Source: SZUA-320 sp963707875
GTDB lineage: Bacteria; Gemmatimonadota; Gemmatimonadetes; Gemmatimonadales; GWC2-71-9
DNA: 64,000 nt
Direction: 5' to 3'
NCBI GenBank assembly: GCA_963707875.1
Contig: CAVPRU010000002.1
Location: 434,001 to 498,000 of the forward strand
The notes beneath the pieces are model-generated. The model saw only the letters and a list, made by a program, of their open reading frames with translations. It was not told the DNA's origin and did not search any database. Made by a program: the position numbers and the translations under genes. This document shows, one piece after another, positions 8,027 to 16,812 of the stretch. Within the stretch, counting starts at the first letter, position 1; every line of letters starts with the position of its first letter.

Positions 8027-8721
8027 TGCGAATCGCACTGGTGGGCACCGGACGGATGGGGCAGGCGGTGCGCCGCGTTGCGGAGGAGCGGGGGCACAGG
8101 GTTGTCGCTGGAATCGGCAGCGGAATGAACCGTGGCGGGACCGGGATCACCCGCGAGCGCCTGGCCGACGCCGAGGTCGTGGTCGAATTCACCAACCCCG
8201 ACGCGGTGGTGGGGAACCTGCTTCGGCTGGTGGAGCTGGGCGTCCCGGTGGTGACCGGTACCACCGGGTGGAGCGAGGAGCTCCCCCGGGTGGTCGCCGC
8301 CGTGGAGGCAAGGGGCTCCGCGCTGCTGCACGCCCCGAATTTCTCGATCGGGGCACAGTTGCTGGGACGAGCCGCGCGCGAGGTCGCTGCCGCCATCCGT
8401 GGGCGGGAGGGCTTCGATGCTGGTATTACCGAGGCCCACCACCGGGAGAAACGCGATGCCCCTTCGGGGACCGCCCTCGCCCTCCAGCGGCAGCTCCAGG
8501 TGGTGGATCCGACCCGGGGGTGGCCCATCATCTCGGTTCGGACTGGATGGGTTCCGGGGACCCACACCCTGGAGATCGAAGGCCGGTTCGAAACCCTGAC
8601 GATTACCCACACGGTCCGGGATCGGGCCGTCTTTGCCGAAGGCGCCGTCGTCGCCGCGGAATGGCTCAAGGGCCGCCGCGGCGTCTTCACGTTGGATCAC
8701 CTGCTGGGAGGAACCTCATGA
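8026..8721 (+). CDS. dapB: 4-hydroxy-tetrahydrodipicolinate reductase
   Basis: 231 residues, slightly shorter than E. coli DapB. N-terminal NAD(P)-binding IALVGTGRMGQ and the family signature with His138-His139, Lys142 and DAPSGTA (144-150) are present. Start ATG 8026 overlaps the lysC stop; a GTG three bases earlier is possible. It reduces the DapA product. In the operon it precedes dapA, with another ATGA overlap and a GGGAGGA ribosome site for dapA inside its 3' end. Confidence 0.93.
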   Translation: MRIALVGTGRMGQAVRRVAEERGHRVVAGIGSGMNRGGTGITRERLADAEVVVEFTNPDAVVGNLLRLVELGVPVVTGTTGWSEELPRVVAAVEARGSALLHAPNFSIGAQLLGRAAREVAAAIRGREGFDAGITEAHHREKRDAPSGTALALQRQLQVVDPTRGWPIISVRTGWVPGTHTLEIEGRFETLTITHTVRDRAVFAEGAVVAAEWLKGRRGVFTLDHLLGGTS

Positions 8722-9614
8722 CGATCACTCTGCGGGGGACCGGAACGGCCCTGGTCACGCCGTTCACGGAGGACGGGACGGTGGACCAGACCGCGTTGGT
8801 GCAGCTGGTCGACTGGCAGCTCGAGCAGGGCATCGACTTCCTGGTGCCGTGCGGGTCGACCGGGGAGGCCCAGACCCTGAGCGAGATGGAGCGAGCCCGG
8901 GTGGTGGCGGTGGTCGTCGAAGCGGCCGCAGGTCGGGTGCCCGTCATCGGGGGGATCTCGGCCAACGATACTGCCCGGGGCGTGGCCGAGGCACTGGTGC
9001 TCGGACGGCTCGGGGTGCAGGCGCTGATGGTGGTCACCCCGTACTACAACAAGCCGACCCAGACCGGGCTGGAGCGTCATTTCAGCGCGGTGGCCGACGC
9101 GGCACCGGTGCCGATCATGATGTACACGGTACCCGGCCGAACTGCCGTGCACCTCGCTGCCCAGACCACTCTCCGCCTTGCCTCCCATCCCAACATCATC
9201 GCCGTGAAGGACGCCACCGCCGACCTGAACTGGGCGATGGCGGTGATCCGCGACCGCCCGGACGGCTTCACGGTGTTGTCAGGGGAGGATGGCCTGCTGC
9301 TCCCCCACCTGGCCTGCGGAGGGGATGGCATCGTCTCGGTGGCCTCGAACGTGGTACCCGATCTGATCGCCACGATCACCCGGTATGGGTTGGCGGGAGA
9401 CTTCCGTCAGGCCCGGGAACTTCAGCTCCGGCTGGTACCGTTGATCGCGGCCCTGTTCCATGAGACCAACCCGATTCCCGTCAAGGCGGCCCTCCACCTC
9501 GAGGGCCGGATCGCCGATGTTCTGCGGCTGCCCTTGGTACCGGCGTCCGCCGCGACCCGGGCCGTGCTGGCTCGGGCCCTGGAGGAGGTGGGTGTGGTCG
9601 GAGTGGCGGCATGA
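8718..9614 (+). CDS. dapA: 4-hydroxy-tetrahydrodipicolinate synthase
   Basis: 298 residues, normal length. TIM-barrel aldolase. The Schiff-base lysine is Lys164 in IAVKDAT, the catalytic Tyr136 is in MMYTVPGRT with Arg141, and the GSTGE loop is at 46-50. It condenses pyruvate with aspartate semialdehyde. Start ATG 8718 has GGGAGGA five to seven bases upstream and overlaps the dapB stop. Residues PYYNKPTQ (108-115) are the usual active-site strand. Confidence 0.96.
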   Translation: MTITLRGTGTALVTPFTEDGTVDQTALVQLVDWQLEQGIDFLVPCGSTGEAQTLSEMERARVVAVVVEAAAGRVPVIGGISANDTARGVAEALVLGRLGVQALMVVTPYYNKPTQTGLERHFSAVADAAPVPIMMYTVPGRTAVHLAAQTTLRLASHPNIIAVKDATADLNWAMAVIRDRPDGFTVLSGEDGLLLPHLACGGDGIVSVASNVVPDLIATITRYGLAGDFRQARELQLRLVPLIAALFHETNPIPVKAALHLEGRIADVLRLPLVPASAATRAVLARALEEVGVVGVAA

Positions 9615-10462
9615 CGGAGGGTCCGGTCGCCATCCTGCAGGAGAGGATCGAGCGCCACGCCGCCGGAGTGGGTCCGGGGGAGGAGTCGGCGGCTCGAGCG
9701 ACGTTCGAGGAGCTCAAGCGGGCCCTGGAAGGTGGCGCCGTGCGGGCCGCGGAACGGGGAGCTGATGGCGTCTGGCGGGCCAACGCCTGGGTCAAGACGG
9801 GAATCCTGCTCGGATTCCGACTTGGACGCACGGTCGTGTGTGAGCCGGCCGGCCCGCTCGCCTTCCTGGACAAGGACACCTTCCCGGTCCGGCGGTTTGC
9901 CCTGGAGGACGGGGTCCGGCTGGTGCCCGGCGGGTCCACGGTGCGGGAGGGTGCCCACCTGGCTCCGGGAGTGATCTGCCTGCCCCCGATGTTCGTCAAC
10001 ACTGGTGCCTGGGTCGGGGCGGGGACGATGATCGACAGTCACGCCCTGGTGGGCTCCTGCGCACAGATCGGCGCCCGGGTGCATCTCTCGGCGGCGGCCC
10101 AGATCGGCGGGGTCCTGGAGCCGGTGGGGGCCTTGCCCGTGATCATTGAGGATGACGTCTTGATCGGCGGCAACTGCGGGATCTACGAGGGGGCGATAGT
10201 GCGGGAGCGGGCGGTGCTGGCTCCGGGGACGATTCTCACTGGCGGGACGGTGGTCTTCGACCTGGTGCACGACCGAAGCTATCGGCGAGAGGGGGATAGA
10301 CCGCTCGAGATCCCGGCCGGGGCGGTGGTGGTGCCGGGGTCACGTCCGGTGCGGCGGGGGCCTGGGGCCGCAGCGGGGATCCAGCTCTACGCCCCGGTGA
10401 TCGTCAAGTACCGGGACGAGAGGACCGATGCCGCGACCGCGCTTGAGGAGCTGCTCCGGTAG
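9611..10462 (+). CDS. dapD: Tetrahydrodipicolinate N-succinyltransferase
   Basis: 283 residues with the left-handed parallel beta-helix hexapeptide pattern (GSTVREGAHLAPGVICLPPMF onwards, with VNTGAWVGAGTMIDSHALVGSC as the clearest run). It uses succinyl-CoA to succinylate tetrahydrodipicolinate and commits the organism to the succinylase branch, consistent with dapE at the head of the operon. ATGA overlap with dapA. It is the last gene of the operon; the aminotransferase (dapC), epimerase and lysA are not in the window. Confidence 0.93.
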   Translation: MTEGPVAILQERIERHAAGVGPGEESAARATFEELKRALEGGAVRAAERGADGVWRANAWVKTGILLGFRLGRTVVCEPAGPLAFLDKDTFPVRRFALEDGVRLVPGGSTVREGAHLAPGVICLPPMFVNTGAWVGAGTMIDSHALVGSCAQIGARVHLSAAAQIGGVLEPVGALPVIIEDDVLIGGNCGIYEGAIVRERAVLAPGTILTGGTVVFDLVHDRSYRREGDRPLEIPAGAVVVPGSRPVRRGPGAAAGIQLYAPVIVKYRDERTDAATALEELLR

Positions 10463-10472
10463 CCCAGACGCA

Positions 10473-10498
10473 ACGAGCGCCCCAGCGGGGGCGCTCGT
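10473..10498. terminator. Bidirectional hairpin between dapD and the SWIB gene
   Basis: Perfect 11-bp stem (ACGAGCGCCCC and complement) with an AGCG loop, located between two convergent genes. No T-run on either strand, so termination strength is uncertain. Confidence 0.6.
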
Positions 10499-10522
10499 AG
10501 TAACCCGTCGAACAGCGGGCGT

Positions 10523-10867
10523 CTAGCTGAGGTGCTTGTTCACGATCTTGGTCATTTCGAACATCGAAACGACGTCCTTCTTGAACACGGCCCGCAGCTT
10601 GGCGTCGGCCCGGATGTTCCGACGATTCACTTTGTCCTGCAGGTTGTTCTTCTTGATGTACTGCCAGAGCTTCTTGGTGACCTGGGTCCGCGGCTGGGCC
10701 GAGGGACCGATGACCGCCGCGAGAGCCGCGCTCGGCATCATCGGCTTCATGAAGGCCGCGTTCGGAGTCCGCTTGACCTTCTTCTTCGCCGCCTTCTTGG
10801 GGGCAGCCTTCTTGGTTGCCTTCTTCTTCGTGGCCTTCTTGGCCTTCTTGGCCTTCTTTGCCGCCAT
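10523..10867 (-). CDS. SWIB/MDM2-domain protein with lysine/alanine-rich histone H1-like tail
   Basis: 114 residues. Residues 3-32 are nearly all Lys and Ala (KKAKKAKKATKKK, then KKAAPKKAAKKK), like bacterial histone H1-type tails. From about 37 the chain matches a SWIB domain, ending in LWQYIKKNNLQDKVNRRNI and FEMTKIVNKHL. SWIB domains are known from eukaryotic chromatin remodellers and also occur in chlamydiae and other bacteria, where they are assumed to be nucleoid associated. GGAGGAG lies upstream of the ATG. Converges on dapD. Likely role: DNA binding or compaction (inference). Confidence 0.85.
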   Translation of the reverse strand: MAAKKAKKAKKATKKKATKKAAPKKAAKKKVKRTPNAAFMKPMMPSAALAAVIGPSAQPRTQVTKKLWQYIKKNNLQDKVNRRNIRADAKLRAVFKKDVVSMFEMTKIVNKHLS

Positions 10868-10952
10868 AACGCTCCTCCGAGTGTGGGGACCGCATTACCT
10901 GGGAACTACGCCCCGAATGGGCGCCTCCTAAAAATAGCGAAAAGTCCCGTTT

Positions 10953-11022
10953 TCCGCCCGGGGGAATTCTCGATTTCCCCCGGGGCGGAGGAGACGCGCC
11001 CTCGGGGGTCCTCCCGAGGAGG
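10953..11022. repeat. Two adjacent GC-rich dyads between the SWIB and TlpA-like genes
   Basis: A near-perfect hairpin at about 10953-10988 (CCGCCCGGGGGAA pairing with TTCCCCCGGGGCGG, one bulged base) is followed by a second dyad at about 11001-11022 (CCTCGGG and CCCGAGG). They occupy the spacer of divergent genes, so they may be regulatory or nucleoid-protein sites. Function unknown. Confidence 0.5.
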
Positions 11023-11055
11023 CAGCCAGGCCCCGCCGGGATTAGCATCCACCCC

Positions 11056-11625
11056 ATGTCGGACACTCCTTCCCCGACTCCCAGCGCACCGACCCGTCGG
11101 GGGCTCCGCCTCCTATGGAGCGTCGCCCTGGCGGCGTTCTGGGTCTTCATTCTGTTCCGGCTCGCCCCTCATCTCGGGGCCGTTTTCGGGATCGAATCCG
11201 GCGACCGGGTGGCTCCCAGCTACGACTACTCCACCCTCGATGGAGGTACGGTGAGCAGCGCATCACTCCGGGGGAAGGTGGTGCTGGTCAACTTCTGGGC
11301 GACCTGGTGCACCCCCTGCCGGGTGGAGATGCCGCTGCTCCAGCGGATGGCGGAACGGCACGGTGAGGCGGGGCTGGTGGTGGTCGGCCTTTCCCGGGAC
11401 GTCAGGCCCCCCGCCGAGGTTCGCCGCTTCCTCGAGGAGCGGGGGATCCACTACCCGGTGGCCATTGTGGGCCGGAAGGCGGAAATGGCCTTCGGGGGGA
11501 TTCGGGGGTATCCCACCTCGTTCCTGATCGACCGGTCGGGCCGGGTACGGCACAAGGCCCTGGGCCCGCTGGCGATGGTTTCCTTCGAGCCGGCGGTCCG
11601 GCGATTGCTGGCTGCGCCCGAGTAG
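11056..11625 (+). CDS. Membrane-anchored TlpA/ResA-like thioredoxin
   Basis: 189 residues: cytoplasmic N-terminus, one membrane helix (about 18-38), then a periplasmic thioredoxin fold with the redox motif WCTPC (Cys85, Cys88) and cis-Pro in GGIRGYPTSFLID. Family members reduce or exchange disulfides in apocytochromes or other exported proteins. TTAGCA at 11042-11047 lies eight bases before the ATG and there is no ribosome site, suggesting a leaderless message. No cytochrome maturation genes are adjacent, so the partner is unknown. Confidence 0.85.
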   Translation: MSDTPSPTPSAPTRRGLRLLWSVALAAFWVFILFRLAPHLGAVFGIESGDRVAPSYDYSTLDGGTVSSASLRGKVVLVNFWATWCTPCRVEMPLLQRMAERHGEAGLVVVGLSRDVRPPAEVRRFLEERGIHYPVAIVGRKAEMAFGGIRGYPTSFLIDRSGRVRHKALGPLAMVSFEPAVRRLLAAPE

Positions 11626-11699
11626 GTCCCCCAATGCAATCATCGGCACCGCGAGCGATGCCGATGATCGAAAGTACCAGTCCGGTCGGTGACGGACGG

Positions 11700-14546
11700 C
11701 TACTGCATCCAGTCGTCCCGGAGCACGACGAGATTCCGGGTGTAGTCCTTCCCTCCCACCGTCAGCGTCACCCGGTAGACACCCGGCTCGGCTTGGCGCG
11801 CTATTTGGGGCGGCCCGCCCTGACCGCCGCCCCCCCCTCCGCCGGAGCAGATGCCGCCGAATCCACCGAAGCCCTGGCCGGGCGTGGCCGGTCGGCGATC
11901 GCTGCACAGATTCCACTGAACCCGGTTCATCCCGGCGGTCCCGGAGCCGTCCAGGGTGCGGAACACCTCTCCGCTCGCCAGGTCGGTGATGGTGATCTTG
12001 ACCCCCTTGGCCGAGGTCTTGAGGAGATAGCTGATGGCGGTGCCGGCAGGCGCGTTCTCCCCCTCGAAGTTCTTGGAGCCGGTGACAGAACGCCGCTGCC
12101 GGATGTCGGTCTTCCAGGCCACCGCCTGCCGTGACTGGAAGAGATGGACATCCTCCGTGACCTCGGCCAACTGCTGCAAGGCGGTGACATCGTCCATGAT
12201 CCAGATGCTCCGTCCGTGGGTCGAGAGCACCAGGTCGTTATCCCGCGGGTGGATCAGCACGTCGTCGATCCGAACCACCGGCAGGTTGGTCATGAACGGC
12301 TTCCAGCTGCCGCCCTCGTCGAGGGAGACGAAGAACCCGAACTCGGTGCCGGCGTAGAGCAGCCTGGCGTGCTTCGGGTCCTGACGCACGGTGTTGACGT
12401 TGCCCATGGCCGGCAGGTTCGTGGCGATATTCTGCCAGGTCTTGCCGTAGTCCCGGGTGACAAAGACGTACGGCCGGAGGTCGTCGCTCCGGTGCCCGTC
12501 CAGTGAGGCGTAGGCGGTGGCCGGATCGAACCAGGAGGCCTCCACCCGCGAGACGTAGTACTCAGGCGCCCCGCTGGGCAGGTTGCGGCTCACCTCGGTC
12601 CACCGGGTGCCTCCGTCCTGACTCAGCTGGATGTTGCCGTCGTCGGTGCCGACCCAGATGACCCCGGGCACCACCGGGGATTCACTGATGGTGGTCACGG
12701 TGCCATAGCTGCTCACCCCGTCGTTCTTGGATGGGACGCAGGTACCCATCCGGGCCCGGCCACAGGAGGGAAGGGTCCCGGCAAGCCCCATGATGGCCCG
12801 TCCGTCGCGATCGATCTGACGGGTGAGATCCTCACTCATGGTCCAAGTCTCGCCCCGGTCCCGGGAGACGAAGAACCGGTTGCCGCCGATCAGCACCGTC
12901 TGGGGGTTGTGGGGGGAGAGCAGCAGGGGAGTGCTCCAGTTCCAACGGAGCCGGGTGGTGGCCGGGGGCGCCGGGGCGATGTTGCCGGCATTGTTGCCGA
13001 ACCGGGGCCGGATGGTGCTGGTCTCTCCGGTCCGGAGGTCGACCCGATTCATGTTGCCCCCCTGGCTCTCGGAGAACATCATCAGGTGGTCGGTCGGGTC
13101 CACCGCGGTATAGAAGCCATCGCCGCCTCCAACCCGGTACCAGTCCTGTGCCAGGATCGGCCCGCTCCGGGTGGAACTGGGCCCACACCAGCTGCCGTTG
13201 TCCTGGAGTCCGGTGCAGACATAATACGGACGGCGCATGTCCACCGACGCATGGTAGGGCTGCCCGACGGCCCAGGTCCGAAGCGACTCCCAGGTATCCC
13301 CGCCATCGCGCGTCAGGTCGACCGATCCGTCGTTGCCATACATCACATGCCGACCATCGGCCGGATCGATCCAGATCGCGTGATGGTCCACGTGACCCAT
13401 GCCCTGAAGGGTCTTCCATTCCTTGCCACCGTCGGTGGACTTGAAGGCTGGTGCCCCACCGGTGAAGACGGTGTTCTCGTCGCTTGGGTCGATCCGGATC
13501 TGGCTGTAGTACATGGGCCGGTTGTTCTGGTTGCTGCGGAACTCCCAGCGCTGGCCCCCGTCGGTCGAGCGCCAGACCCCGGACACCTTGTCATCCGGTG
13601 GCAGGTTCTGTTGCCCTTGGCCGCCCCCTCCCCCGCCCTGGGCCGGCTGAGCTCCGGCCGCCTTGGGCTCCCGGTCAGGACCCACCTCGATCTGGGCATA
13701 GATGACCTGTGGATTGCTGGGGGAGATATCGAGCCCGATCCGGCCCATGGTGCCCTCGGGCAGACCGCGGCCGGTGACCCGGATCCAGGTCTCTCCCTCG
13801 TCTTCGCTCTTCCAGATTCCACTGCCCGGGCCGCCCCCCGCAAAGCCGAACGCGGTCCGCTGGCGCTGATACGTGGCCGCCCAGAGCACCTGGGGATTGG
13901 CGGGATGGATGACCAGGTCGGTGGCTCCGGTGTGCTGGTCAACGAACAGGACCTTCCTCCAGCTCTTGCCGCCGTCGCTGCTCTTGAAGACCCCGCGTTC
14001 GTCGTTCGGGCCGAACAGGTGTCCGACCGCCGCCACCCAGACGATCTCGGGGTTGGTGGGGTGGACCACGACCCGGGCAATGCTCTGAGTCTGTTCCAGA
14101 CCCAGGTGGGCGAAGCTCTGACCGCCGTCATTGGACCGGTACATCCCGTATCCGAATGAAGAACTCTGCCGATTGTTCGGCTCGCCGGTACCGACGTAGA
14201 GGATCTGCGGGTTGGAGGGTGCCAGCGCCAGGTCCCCGATGGAGTGGGTCTGGTAGGAATCGAAGATCGGCGTGAAGGTCGTGCCGCCATTGATGGTCTT
14301 CCAGATTCCCCCGGTGGCGAACCCGACGTAGTACTCCGACCCGTCGTTGGGGTTGACGGCGATGTCATCCACCCGCCCCCCTTGCCCGACCGGACCGATG
14401 GAGCGCCAGCGGAACCCCTGCAGCATCGGGTCCGTGGCCTGATTCACCATGCCGGCGCCCGGCTGGGCTTCAGATGGCGGGGCGAGAACCAGGAGGGCAG
14501 GCAGCACGAGGGTCACGGCAAGCCATCGGGAGGATCTCATCGTCAT
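11700..14546 (-). CDS. Secreted BNR/Asp-box beta-propeller protein (sortilin/VPS10-like)
   Basis: 948 residues from the ATG at 14546, chosen because a signal peptide (SRWLAVTLVLPALLVLAPPSEAQ) follows and GGAGAG precedes; the frame is open 14 codons further upstream. Many Asp-box motifs (for example STDGGQRWEF, SRDRGETW, SQDGGTRWTEV) build tandem beta-propeller blades, followed by a C-terminal Ig-like stretch (ITDLASGEVFRTLDG). Such proteins are abundant in Gemmatimonadota and often labelled glycosyl hydrolase, but no catalytic sialidase residues are recognisable. Extracellular or periplasmic binding or scaffold role is inferred. A paralogue lies at 30200-33018. Confidence 0.8.
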   Translation of the reverse strand: MTMRSSRWLAVTLVLPALLVLAPPSEAQPGAGMVNQATDPMLQGFRWRSIGPVGQGGRVDDIAVNPNDGSEYYVGFATGGIWKTINGGTTFTPIFDSYQTHSIGDLALAPSNPQILYVGTGEPNNRQSSSFGYGMYRSNDGGQSFAHLGLEQTQSIARVVVHPTNPEIVWVAAVGHLFGPNDERGVFKSSDGGKSWRKVLFVDQHTGATDLVIHPANPQVLWAATYQRQRTAFGFAGGGPGSGIWKSEDEGETWIRVTGRGLPEGTMGRIGLDISPSNPQVIYAQIEVGPDREPKAAGAQPAQGGGGGGQGQQNLPPDDKVSGVWRSTDGGQRWEFRSNQNNRPMYYSQIRIDPSDENTVFTGGAPAFKSTDGGKEWKTLQGMGHVDHHAIWIDPADGRHVMYGNDGSVDLTRDGGDTWESLRTWAVGQPYHASVDMRRPYYVCTGLQDNGSWCGPSSTRSGPILAQDWYRVGGGDGFYTAVDPTDHLMMFSESQGGNMNRVDLRTGETSTIRPRFGNNAGNIAPAPPATTRLRWNWSTPLLLSPHNPQTVLIGGNRFFVSRDRGETWTMSEDLTRQIDRDGRAIMGLAGTLPSCGRARMGTCVPSKNDGVSSYGTVTTISESPVVPGVIWVGTDDGNIQLSQDGGTRWTEVSRNLPSGAPEYYVSRVEASWFDPATAYASLDGHRSDDLRPYVFVTRDYGKTWQNIATNLPAMGNVNTVRQDPKHARLLYAGTEFGFFVSLDEGGSWKPFMTNLPVVRIDDVLIHPRDNDLVLSTHGRSIWIMDDVTALQQLAEVTEDVHLFQSRQAVAWKTDIRQRRSVTGSKNFEGENAPAGTAISYLLKTSAKGVKITITDLASGEVFRTLDGSGTAGMNRVQWNLCSDRRPATPGQGFGGFGGICSGGGGGGGQGGPPQIARQAEPGVYRVTLTVGGKDYTRNLVVLRDDWMQ

Positions 14547-14571
14547 GGCGCGCTCTCCGGCAGGTCGAGTG

Positions 14572-15888
14572 TTAGTAGGGCAATCCATTTCGGTCGACTG
14601 TCAGGACGGTCTGCAACAGCGTGTTGGCGCCGTGCACGACATCGTCCGGGCTGGTGTACTCGTCCGGTGAGTGACTGATGCCGCCTCGACTCGGGATGAA
14701 GATCATCGCCGTCGGGGCGATCCTCGCCATCTGCTGGGCGTCGTGCCCGGCCCCGCTCGGCAGCGAGTGGGTCGTGAGGCCCAGTCCATCGGCACTCGCC
14801 GCAATCATGGTCCGCAACTCGCCGCTCATCAGGGCCGGGGCGCTGGTGTAGCTCCTGTCGAACGAGAACCGGGTGCCGGTATCCTGTTCGACGTTCCGGG
14901 CGATGTCGTGGAACCGCTCTTCCAGCCGGTCCAGAGTGGCGACCGCGAGGTCTCGATAGTCAATGGAGAATACCACCCGCCCGGGCACCACGTTGGGGGC
15001 GCCGGGCTGGGCCGCGATCCGGCCCACGGTGGCCACCTGACGCCCAGGCATCGCCCGGACCATCCGGTTCAACTCCACCGCAAACTGGGCCGCGGCCAGC
15101 ATGGCGTCCTGCCGGTGGTCCATCGGCGTGGTCCCCGCGTGATTGGCGAATCCATCCACGGTCACCTCGAACTCGCGCAGACTGACGATCCCCTCGACGA
15201 CCCCGATGGTCTTGCCCAACGTCTCGAGGGTGCCGCCCTGCTCGATGTGGAGTTCCAGGTAGCAGAGGGTCTGGTCGGCTGATCGGCGGGCCTCGTCGAG
15301 TCGGGCGACATCCCCGCCCAGGAAGCCGATCCCCTCCCGCAAGGTCCGGCCCGAGCTGGCCACCCGGTTGAGGTCATTGTCCGTGAGGCCACCCGCCATG
15401 AGCTTGCTGCCGACGAGGCCGCCCTCTTCGTTCTGAAAGACGACCACTTCAAGGGGGTGCCGGGTGCGCGCATTGCGGGAGGCCAGCGTCCGGACGGCTT
15501 CGATCGAGGAGAGCACGCCGACATCGCCATCGTAGTTGCCGCCGTTGGGGACCGAATCGATGTGTGATCCGAAGAGAATCGCCGGAGCCCCTGTCTCGGT
15601 ACCCTCACGCCGCCCGAGAATGTTGCCGGCGGTGTCGATCCGGACCTCGAGCCCCGCCTCCTGCATTAGCCGGAGGATGTACTCGCGACCCTGCCGATCG
15701 GCGTCGGTGTACGCCATCCGCCGGGTTCCGGTCGGGCTCTTCCCGAACTCGGCCAACCGCACCAGCTGTTCGTTGACGCGGTCGCCGTCGACCCGAACCG
15801 TCGCGCCTGCCGAGGCTGAGCCGGTCGAGATCCAGATCGGGGTCGTCCCCGCCGCCACCATGCCTCCTACAAACGTCCTGCGGTCCAT
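14572..15888 (-). CDS. Tat-exported Zn-dependent hydantoinase/carbamoylase family amidase (M20)
   Basis: 438 residues from ATG 15888 (AGGAGG just upstream). The N-terminus MDRRTFVGGMVAAG has a twin-arginine-like motif. Metal ligands: His109 in FGSHIDSVP, Asp120 in NYDGDVG, Glu154-Glu155 in FQNEEGG, a His in LELHIEQG, and a C-terminal His in GGISHSPDEYTSP. Members hydrolyse N-carbamoyl-amino acids, allantoate or ureidoglycine. It follows the ureohydrolase by 14 bases, so both may act on a ureido or guanidino compound (inference). Confidence 0.85.
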   Translation of the reverse strand: MDRRTFVGGMVAAGTTPIWISTGSASAGATVRVDGDRVNEQLVRLAEFGKSPTGTRRMAYTDADRQGREYILRLMQEAGLEVRIDTAGNILGRREGTETGAPAILFGSHIDSVPNGGNYDGDVGVLSSIEAVRTLASRNARTRHPLEVVVFQNEEGGLVGSKLMAGGLTDNDLNRVASSGRTLREGIGFLGGDVARLDEARRSADQTLCYLELHIEQGGTLETLGKTIGVVEGIVSLREFEVTVDGFANHAGTTPMDHRQDAMLAAAQFAVELNRMVRAMPGRQVATVGRIAAQPGAPNVVPGRVVFSIDYRDLAVATLDRLEERFHDIARNVEQDTGTRFSFDRSYTSAPALMSGELRTMIAASADGLGLTTHSLPSGAGHDAQQMARIAPTAMIFIPSRGGISHSPDEYTSPDDVVHGANTLLQTVLTVDRNGLPY

Positions 15889-15902
15889 GGTTCCTCCTGG
15901 GG

Positions 15903-16709
15903 TCAGCCGCGAGGTCCGGCGAGCACGGCGGCCAGTTCCTTGATCAGTTTGACGGCGACCGCGGCCGTCTGTCCATGGGCATCGACCGACGGGTTGCATT
16001 CCACCAGGTCCGCCCCGACCACCTCCCCATGGACCTTCTGCAGCAGGCCGATCGCCTCCCGGGTGGTGAGTCCCCCCGGCTCCGGGTGGGACACCCCGGG
16101 GGCGAAGGCCGGATCGAGGACGTCGAGGTCGAACGAGATGTAGACCGGGCCATCGAAGAACAACCCCATCGGGCGACCCCAGTCCTTCATCGGAATCTGT
16201 TCGACGGCATGCTGCTCGACCAGCGCGAGCTGGGGCGGGGTGGCCGAGCGAATCCCCACCTGCACCAGTCGGCTGATCAGCCCGTCCTCCAGGGCGCGGG
16301 CAAAGGGACAGGCGTGGCTGTACCGGTCGCCATCGAAGACGGGGTAGAGATCGGGATGGGCATCAAAGTGCAGCACTTCGAGGAGGCCGTGGACGGCCCG
16401 CATCGCTCGAAGTGCCGGGTAGGTTATCGAGTGATCTCCGCCCAGGATGAGTGGCCGTTCGCCGGCCGCCAGCAACTCGGCCACCCGGGCCTCGACTGCC
16501 GTCCGGGTCTCGGCGGCATCCCCCACCGCCACATCCCCGGCATCCCGCAACTGGCCCGGGGCGCCCAGATTGAGACCGGATTCGGTGTGGAGGTTCGAGT
16601 ACTCGCGGGCCCGGTCCCAGGCGGCCCGGATGGCGGCAGGCCCGCCGGCAGGGCCGCGGCGGTAGGAAGACGACGCGTCGTAGGGGACCCCCAGCAGGGC
16701 GACTGTCAT
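15903..16709 (-). CDS. Arginase/agmatinase/formiminoglutamase family ureohydrolase
   Basis: 268 residues from ATG 16709; an open frame continues upstream but lacks homology. Binuclear Mn site: GGDHS (His93), FDAHPDLY (Asp116, His118, Asp120) and SFDLDVLDP (Asp194, Asp196). It cleaves a guanidino or formimino C-N bond; which substrate (arginine, agmatine, guanidinobutyrate, formiminoglutamate) cannot be read from sequence. It is the first gene of a leftward group with the carbamoylase and the BNR protein. GGTATACC about 11-18 bases before the start could be its -10 region. Confidence 0.88.
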   Translation of the reverse strand: MTVALLGVPYDASSSYRRGPAGGPAAIRAAWDRAREYSNLHTESGLNLGAPGQLRDAGDVAVGDAAETRTAVEARVAELLAAGERPLILGGDHSITYPALRAMRAVHGLLEVLHFDAHPDLYPVFDGDRYSHACPFARALEDGLISRLVQVGIRSATPPQLALVEQHAVEQIPMKDWGRPMGLFFDGPVYISFDLDVLDPAFAPGVSHPEPGGLTTREAIGLLQKVHGEVVGADLVECNPSVDAHGQTAAVAVKLIKELAAVLAGPRG

Positions 16710-16812
16710 AGGCCGGGCATGGTATACCGTCCCGGGCTCCGGCGCGACCCCCGAAGCCCGATTCCCGGCCATCCACCTTGCCGGACGACGTCCTGGCGAC
16801 GAAATTGCAACA

